Part shown: positions 32,029 through 36,836 of the stretch, piece by piece | Position numbering within the stretch: the first letter of the stretch is position 1 | Layout of the letters: every line of letters starts with the position of its first letter | NCBI RefSeq assembly: GCF_002532075.1 | Contig: NZ_LYXE01000123.1 | Location: 1-36,836, forward strand | Direction of reading: 5' to 3' | Length of the DNA stretch: 36,836 nucleotides | From: Candidatus Chloroploca asiatica | GTDB lineage: Bacteria > Chloroflexota > Chloroflexia > Chloroflexales > Chloroflexaceae | The notes under the pieces: model-generated | Seen by the model: the letters and a program-made list of their open reading frames with translations, nothing else | Told to the model about the DNA's origin: nothing | Databases searched by the model: none | Made by a program: the position numbers and the translations under genes

Positions 32029-32845
32029 AGCGAGGATGAGGGAATGCAGTCAATTCGAAGTTGGCGTAGGGGACTTGCGTTTCACCCAGGCGCGCACGGG
32101 CAACGCCGTTGGCGCATGGAGGCGGCAAGGAGCATTTGGTTTGGAGAAGCTGAACGGCCATGCCGTCAGTATAGACGGGAAAGCACGTCGGGGCAACACC
32201 ATTGCGTCACCATATTATGCGCCGGTAGGCACAAAACCAAGCTGGGCTCTGCGCAACAAGCGAGCATGCGACCCTGGCTTTGCCACAGTACACCGCCCAG
32301 TGTGACTGGATTGTCTGGTCGCGCAGCGGCTGGGCGTCGCCGTTCTTGGGGTATAGCCACGATTCGTGCAACATCGCCCCAGGTGCAGGGTTTCGCCCGT
32401 TCTGATGCGGCATCGCTCTCTCGCCAAGCCCAGTTCTGAATGCCAGCGCAGGGGCCTGCGCTCGCAACGTCGGTGATCCTGGTGGGCTGCGCATGATGGT
32501 GTGAGCGCGGGTCGGCACCCGAAACCGGTGCCTGCACTGCCACCGCGTCCTAGGCTCGCAGCGGAGCCTCGTCGTTGTTCCGCCGCAGCCCGAGCCGCAG
32601 CGTGAACAGCCCGCGGGCCTGTACCTGCCGGGGTCGCGTCAACAAGCTGGAGCTACACCGCCGAGGCCGCAGCGGAACGCAGAGCAACGAACGAGCGACA
32701 AACCCCCCCAAGCACTGGCGAAACCCGGGCATCTCTGGGGCGGCCCGCTCAACGTGACTCCGCCGACTGACCATCCCGACGCACCCGACGACCAACATGG
32801 TCAGCTTCGGCAGGCAACCCGTCAGGCAGGCATTGCAGCGGTGCA
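32029..32845. other. Long intergenic stretch, no supported gene
   Basis: About 820 bp. Open frames on both strands are short, rich in Arg/Cys/Trp and without Shine-Dalgarno sites. The text CCCTGGCTTTGCCA near 32273 resembles CCTGGGCTTTGCCA near 35500, which suggests small dispersed repeats. No RNA gene, IS end or terminator with a T-tract is recognised. Confidence 0.45.
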
Positions 32846-34267
32846 TCAGTTCTCAGGATCGCAACGGCAAACGCGGTTTCTGCCCCCGGACTTAGCCTGG
32901 TAGAGCGCATCGTCGGCCCGCTTGATCCAGGCATGAACGCTTTCTTGGGGCTGAAATTCGGCAACACCGACACTCACGGTGACTGCGCCGACCTCGGGGA
33001 ATGAATGGTTCGCAATGATGACCCGCAGCCGATCCGCCGCGTGCAGCGCCTCGGTCGCTCCGCAGTGAGGCATCAGGAGAGCGAACTCCTCGCCACCCCA
33101 ACGAACCAGGATGTCGACCGTGCGCAGATGCTGGCCGATAAGACGGGTTAACTCGATCAAGATCCGGTCACCGACGAGATGGCCATAGGTGTCGTTGATC
33201 ACCTTGAAATGATCGAGATCGAGCATCAGCAGCGACAACGGCATGTCGTAGCGCACGGCGTGCGTGCGTTCCGCCGCGACCGCCTCCTCGAAATAGGCCC
33301 GATTCCAAACGCCGGTGAGGCGGTCTGTGACGGCGAGTCGTTGAAGCTCCGCGTTGGCCTGCTGGAGCGCGCGATTCGCCGTTTCTGCCGCGTCCCGCGC
33401 CTGGACCAACTCCGCCACGAACCGCTTACGCTCGCTGATGTCGACGAAGGAGCAGATCAGTTGGTCGTCGAGGATCGTGCCGCCGATGACGATATCCTTG
33501 ACCTGCCCGTTCCGGCTCGTCACGCGAAACTCGTGAGGCGTCACATGCCCCTGCTGGGCGGCTGCCTGTGCGATCGCCACATTCCATTTGTTGAGCACGG
33601 TGCGCCGATAGTCTTCCTCCGGATAGGCCCGCACGAACCAAGCTTCGTGGGTCGGAATCTCCTGCGGAGTCCAGCCGAAAATCTGATCAAATGCGGTATT
33701 GCGGTAAAGAATCCGTTGATCCGCCTGCAAGTTCGCCACCGCGACGGCGACCGGCAGATGCTGGAGCATCTTGCGCAGGCGTTCCTCGCTGCGCTTCGCC
33801 TCGCTCTCGGCACGCTTCACGGCCGTGATGTCCCGCGACACCCCGAGTATTTCCACTGTGGCACCGTCCGCGGTATGAACCGGCAAGACGTGGACATCGC
33901 ACCAGATGGTTGAACCGTCCTTACAGCGATATTCTTGCTCGTAGCGTGCATACTCCGGAGGGAGCCCGGCTTGGAGGCGACCCGCCATGCGCGAGAAATA
34001 AGCCAGTGTGATCGCCTGAGACTCGGGCGTCTGGATCTCCTCAAGGGTCTGCTGCATTGCCTCCTCCTGGGTGAAGCCGCGCAGTCGCTCCACCGAAGGG
34101 CTGATATAGGTGATCCGACCATCCAGCGACATGGTCCAGATGACATCCGATGCGTTCTCGGCCAGCAGACGATATCGTTCCTCGCTGACCTGCAGCTGCT
34201 TCTCGGTCTGCTGCCGCGCCTGTTCGATCGTGAGCAGCTGATCTTGGGTCTCGTCGTGCCAGTTCAT
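32846..34267 (-). CDS. PAS-PAS-GGDEF diguanylate cyclase
   Basis: 473 residues, soluble. A short coiled-coil start is followed by PAS 1 (about 28-150, ERYRLLAENASDVIW), with a PAC motif YEQEYRCKDGSTIWCDVHV. PAS 2 follows (about 158-283), then a linking helix (about 285-315), and a GGDEF domain beginning LAVTDRLTGVWNRAYF. The active site is GGEEF at 391-395. An inhibitory-site RTVD occurs at 382-385, five residues before it, so both catalysis and product inhibition look intact. It should convert two GTP to c-di-GMP in response to a signal sensed by the PAS domains. There is no EAL domain. The ATG at 34267 has AAGGG 9 nt upstream, and a strong hairpin ends 18 bp upstream. Confidence 0.95.
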   Translation of the reverse strand: MNWHDETQDQLLTIEQARQQTEKQLQVSEERYRLLAENASDVIWTMSLDGRITYISPSVERLRGFTQEEAMQQTLEEIQTPESQAITLAYFSRMAGRLQAGLPPEYARYEQEYRCKDGSTIWCDVHVLPVHTADGATVEILGVSRDITAVKRAESEAKRSEERLRKMLQHLPVAVAVANLQADQRILYRNTAFDQIFGWTPQEIPTHEAWFVRAYPEEDYRRTVLNKWNVAIAQAAAQQGHVTPHEFRVTSRNGQVKDIVIGGTILDDQLICSFVDISERKRFVAELVQARDAAETANRALQQANAELQRLAVTDRLTGVWNRAYFEEAVAAERTHAVRYDMPLSLLMLDLDHFKVINDTYGHLVGDRILIELTRLIGQHLRTVDILVRWGGEEFALLMPHCGATEALHAADRLRVIIANHSFPEVGAVTVSVGVAEFQPQESVHAWIKRADDALYQAKSGGRNRVCRCDPEN

Positions 34268-34284
34268 AGGTGTTTACCCTTGAG

Positions 34285-34324
34285 GGCGTTCCTCCCACCC
34301 GCTTCTCGCGGTGGGAGGAACGCC
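34285..34324 (-). promoter_or_regulatory. 15-bp hairpin just upstream of the diguanylate cyclase start
   Basis: GGCGTTCCTCCCACC (34285-34299) pairs perfectly with 34310-34324 around a 10-nt loop that can extend the stem by GC pairs after one bulge. It lies 18 bp before the start codon. It has no T-tract. Followed by CCTCAAGGG on the minus strand, it resembles the terminal hairpin at the right end of IS200/IS605-type elements. A 5'-UTR control role is the alternative. Confidence 0.5.
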
Positions 34325-34401
34325 CCGGCTTTCGCCCCCTTTAGCGCACGTTTGCATGGGCATGCGAATGCTGATATCCTACGCTCAGATGTGCGAAGGC
34401 A

Positions 34402-34421
34402 CTCGTGGTGCGCACCACGAG
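34402..34421. repeat. 20-bp perfect palindrome
   Basis: CTCGTGGTGC is followed immediately by its reverse complement GCACCACGAG. It lies in the hairpin-dense segment 34285-34670, which also contains CCCACC...GGTGGG near 34590-34610 and GTCGAC...GTCGAC near 34647-34667. Confidence 0.6.
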
Positions 34422-34534
34422 CCACGGTTTGCACGTTGCCAACTGAACCTTCGGGAGTTCCGGCAGAGAGCCCGCTGCCGGGTAAAAGGTTGACGGTCTG
34501 CGCCACGCACGACACCTTTCGTTGGGCAGGGCCG

Positions 34535-34895
34535 CCCGTCAGACGGCCTCTTGTGCTGCGTCGCCTCCGGGCGAAGGAGCGCGCACACGCCCACCTGCTT
34601 TCGCGGTGGGTATCTGACCACTCTCACCTTTCGATAGTGATTCCATGTCGACAAGAAACTCGTCGACGCGAAACCCACTTTCGTTTTTTTCCAATCGTGT
34701 AGTGAGTGCTCAAATGGGGATTGAGTTGCCATCTTCGCTGCTGTCTTTCTTGAGAAGCGCAAGATAGTTGCGGCGTATCCGCTCAATGAAGCGCGCGCCA
34801 TCGAATGGACGGTCGAAAAGCCTAGTGTACTCACGTGCAATCAAAGCGAGGGTTCAACCACGATTCCAGCACCTCTGCTGTTCGTTGTCTTTGGT
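34535..34895 (-). pseudogene. Decayed ORF with in-frame TGA codons
   Basis: One minus-strand frame begins at an ATG near 34895 (MTKDNEQQ). It then reads TLALIAREYTRLFDRPFDGA then RFIERIRRNYLALLKKDSSE then DGNSIPI, then TGA, then RLEKNESGFRVDEFLVDMES and on to a stop near 34535. TGA also occurs once near the start. The charged helical composition looks like protein, yet no family is recognised. The frame continues without TAA or TAG well beyond this. Nonsense decay of a small gene is the simplest reading. Confidence 0.35.
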
Positions 34896-35827
34896 CATCG
34901 GTTAAGACATTTCAGGTCGGGGGCGAACTATCGTATAGCGTAGATCGTGAACACGATGCCTCGCGTGGCCTGAATGCTCCTTGCACGCTACCATATCACA
35001 GCGGGAGCACCGAATCCATTACCATGCGCTAACAACGTGTGAAGAACCAGCAAGAAATGCCGCGCAAAAGCTGATCCAGCCAAGACTCGCCTGGGAGCAA
35101 CAAGATCGCCCACAAGCGCGAGGGCTAAAAGCAATACTTTTCCAATAAGCTCACGCGAAGGCGCGAAGGGTTCGCTCACGTACGCGAAAAACGTTGCGCC
35201 TTTGCACCTTTGCGTCAAAACAATCGCCTTCTTTGCAAGGTATTGGGGCTAAAAGGCCGGTGCGGAGCAAGCGGGGCATGGGCAACGCACGCAAAAGCGT
35301 TCACAACGGGGGGGCCACGGATCGTGTCGCAGAACGCCCGGCTCAGAAGCAGGGAACGACGACACGTCGGCCCCGTGGCCCTCACCGCCTTCGGCGCAAC
35401 CCTCGCGAGCCGCGCCCCCAAGAGGCCCTGCGCCGAGCTTCGTGTTACCAACTCCATGACGCGACAAGGTGGATGGCTTGCATGCTTATGGGGCGCAAGC
35501 CTGGGCTTTGCCAGTCCGCGTGTTTCGTCCGATCCTGGTGGATGGTGCATTGGCGGTAGTGAATGTCAATCACAAGGGAACGCGGTCTATCGAGGTGATG
35601 AGTTGTGTTTGTCACTGCCACCTGGTCACAGCACGTGTGAGCTTCCGCCTCCTTCCCTGAATGATCGCGCCCTTTGCTTGGCCTTCGGGTGGGCCGCTAT
35701 GGATGCGGCCAGGCTGTCAGCAGCACATTTAGCGTGCCGATGCGGAGGGGCCCGCCGTCGCAACATGAGCGGAGGATGGCGCGGAAGCGGGTGCGGGGGA
35801 TCGGGGTGGTGTGCGCTGCGGCTCCAC
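34896..35827. other. Long intergenic stretch, no supported gene
   Basis: About 930 bp. A 'CGCGAAGGCGCGAAGGG ... TTGCGCCTTTGC' stretch near 35155-35215 resembles dispersed intergenic repeats and echoes TTTGCGCCTTTGCGTC at 350-365. Long plus-strand frames (35194-35559 and 35210-36574) lack Shine-Dalgarno, and the second runs antisense through two real genes. Confidence 0.45.
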
Positions 35828-36445
35828 TCAAAATCGCCCCACCACCCAGACCACCCCGGCCAACCCGAGCAGGTGCAAACCCACCAGCAGCCAGAAGGTA
35901 AGTTGGTAGGCCGCCTTCCGGGTTTTGTGCGGCAGCGCCCACTGCGCGATCAGCGCCCCCGGCCAGCCGCCGAGGGCGTCGAGCAGGTGCAACGTCGCTT
36001 CAGGGACGCGCCGCTGGCCCTGGGTTGCCTGGATCTTGTCGAAGCGGTAGACGAGGGCCGTGAACCCGCTGAGCAGCACATAGGCCAGCACGATCCAGGG
36101 GGGCAGCAAACCGAGCCAACTGATGACGCCGACGGCGAGCAGAAAGAAGCTGCTGGCGAGGATGGCGAGGCGCAGCGACGTGCCGAGGCCGGGGCCGACA
36201 CGGACGTTGACTGCGCGGAGGCGCTGCTGGGCATCGCGGCCCAGGTCATAGACCACCACGCTTCCGGGGCCGAGGCGGTGCCGTCCGGCGACGACCGCCG
36301 TGATGTGGACAAAGACCTCCTCGCCGCCGTGCTCGGGGGCAAGGAAGCCATAGCCCTGCGCGGCCTTCCAGGTACGGATGACCCCGCGCTGACGGCGGGC
36401 CAGCGGATGCGCCGGGCTACGGGGTACGCTCGATCTGCGCGACAT
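35828..36445 (-). CDS. Cold-shock domain / DUF1294 membrane protein
   Basis: 205 residues from the ATG at 36445, which has GGAAG 10 nt upstream. The longer frame to 36535 overlaps the zinc-protein gene more deeply. The N-terminal cold-shock domain (about 20-80) contains GVIRTWKAAQGYGFLAPEHG and VFVHIT, the RNP1- and RNP2-like nucleic-acid-binding motifs. Two central helices (about 95-135) lead to the DUF1294 region with YRFDKIQA, RVPEATLHLLDALGGWPGAL and HKTRKAAYQ, followed by a last helix. The CSD-DUF1294 fusion is a known architecture of unknown function, plausibly an RNA-binding module tethered to the membrane. It overlaps the upstream zinc-finger gene by 29 bp and is therefore coupled to it. 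Confidence 0.92.
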   Translation of the reverse strand: MSRRSSVPRSPAHPLARRQRGVIRTWKAAQGYGFLAPEHGGEEVFVHITAVVAGRHRLGPGSVVVYDLGRDAQQRLRAVNVRVGPGLGTSLRLAILASSFFLLAVGVISWLGLLPPWIVLAYVLLSGFTALVYRFDKIQATQGQRRVPEATLHLLDALGGWPGALIAQWALPHKTRKAAYQLTFWLLVGLHLLGLAGVVWVVGRF

Positions 36446-36662
36446 ACGGGGCACGCTTCCTTTCAGGGCACTGCGTGGTGTGCGTTTGCACCGCCTCCGC
36501 GTTGGCAAAGACGGCACCGCATGCGGTGCAGGCATAGATCAGCCCGGTCGTCGCGCCCAGCGAAGCGGGGCTAGGTTGCGCCGCGCACCCATTGGCATGG
36601 GCCTGTGCGATGGCGGCGCCCGCAAAGCGTTCGCCACAATAACCGCATTTGAATTCAGCCAT
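36417..36662 (-). CDS. Small two-finger zinc-binding protein
   Basis: 81 residues. There are two C2HC-type fingers: FKCGYCGERFAGAAIAQAHA followed by NGC, and YACTACGAVFANAEAVQTHT followed by TQC. Each has the spacing C-x2-C-x12-H-x4-C, close to classical C2H2 fingers with a final cysteine. It may bind nucleic acid or act as a protein adaptor; the target is unknown. The ATG at 36662 has only a weak purine-rich site (AAAGAAAC). Its 3' end overlaps the CSD-DUF1294 start by 29 bp, so the two form an operon and may act together on RNA. Confidence 0.87.
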   Translation of the reverse strand: MAEFKCGYCGERFAGAAIAQAHANGCAAQPSPASLGATTGLIYACTACGAVFANAEAVQTHTTQCPERKRAPYVAQIERTP

Positions 36663-36740
36663 CGTGTTGTTTCTTTTTTCTGTCTCAAACCATCACTGAA
36701 GCCATGTTTTAGTCTACCACCGTATGGGCATCAGCGTCTA

Positions 36741-36754
36741 CCCCAGCGCTGGGG
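36741..36754. repeat. 14-bp GC palindrome
   Basis: CCCCAGCGCTGGGG in the intergenic DNA upstream of the zinc-finger gene. Too short and GC-rich to assign a role; no T-tract follows. Confidence 0.35.
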
Positions 36755-36836
36755 GGCGTTAGGGCGATTGCATCATACGAAACCGGATGCAAACATACGC
36801 TCTATTTGGCAGCATGTGCATGCAACCAGCGTCGCA

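Noticed and set aside
34268-34500. c-di-GMP riboswitch upstream of the diguanylate cyclase
   Set aside because: I looked for the conserved GEMM-I and GEMM-II core sequences and did not find them; only generic hairpins are present.
35210-36574. 454-codon plus-strand ORF
   Set aside because: Runs antisense through the CSD-DUF1294 and zinc-finger genes and has low-complexity, non-coding-like content.
1-36836. CRISPR arrays, tRNA or rRNA genes, phage attachment sites
   Set aside because: No regularly spaced direct repeats, no tRNA T-arm/acceptor pattern and no rRNA-like stretch were seen on either strand; subtle RNA genes cannot be excluded without a covariance search.

Overview
The window looks like a GC-rich chromosome segment from a filamentous or soil-type Chloroflexota bacterium. 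The grounds are two large MalT-type LuxR activators, a giant Sec-exported YD/RHS protein, tandem FtsX-type ABC exporters, and short 'CCTGAGCGNAGCGAAGG' and 'TTCGACAGGCTCAG' type intergenic repeats. This assignment is inference from gene style; no rRNA or other marker gene is present. Almost every believable gene lies on the minus strand, so transcription runs from high to low coordinates. Many long plus-strand ORFs are antisense shadows.

Region 1 (1-11886) holds two similar modules. Each has a MalT-like LuxR regulator, then a 73-77 aa protein of one small paralogous family, then effector genes. Module A is LuxR-1 (2270-4882), small protein A (1754-1987), a flavodoxin-like protein (1242-1757) and an 8-TM membrane protein (392-1237). 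Module B is LuxR-2 (9616-11886), small protein B (9155-9376), an FtsX-like permease (6800-9118) and its ATPase (6030-6797), followed by the severed C-terminus of a membrane transporter that is ATGA-coupled to a PfkB sugar kinase (4959-5873). A GC heptanucleotide array sits at the left edge (about 156-307).

Region 2 (11887-14234) is a gene-poor scar zone. It contains a RAYT/IS200-like transposase C-terminal fragment between REP-like palindromes, a probable gene whose tail runs into one palindrome, a 97-aa hypothetical gene with a good Shine-Dalgarno, scattered short repeats, and two 97-bp MITE-like units joined by a perfect 21-bp hairpin.

Region 3 (14235-23195) is one 2986-aa secreted YD/RHS polymorphic-toxin protein. 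Its C-terminus is AT-rich, carries a PD-(D/E)XK-like signature, and has no visible immunity gene. A possible operator palindrome lies upstream.

Region 4 (23196-27790) contains a membrane-anchored alpha/beta hydrolase, a pRiA4b ORF-3-like protein, an orphan Phd/YefM antitoxin and another decayed membrane-protein fragment. Region 5 (27790-32028) is a second ABC cassette, paralogous to the first with a permease of identical length, led by a PAF-acetylhydrolase-like lipase and a 29-codon coupled micro-ORF.

Region 6 (32029-36836) holds a PAS-PAS-GGDEF diguanylate cyclase with a strong hairpin just ahead of its start, a hairpin-dense segment with a decayed ORF, a cold-shock-domain/DUF1294 membrane protein, and a two-finger zinc protein overlapping it.
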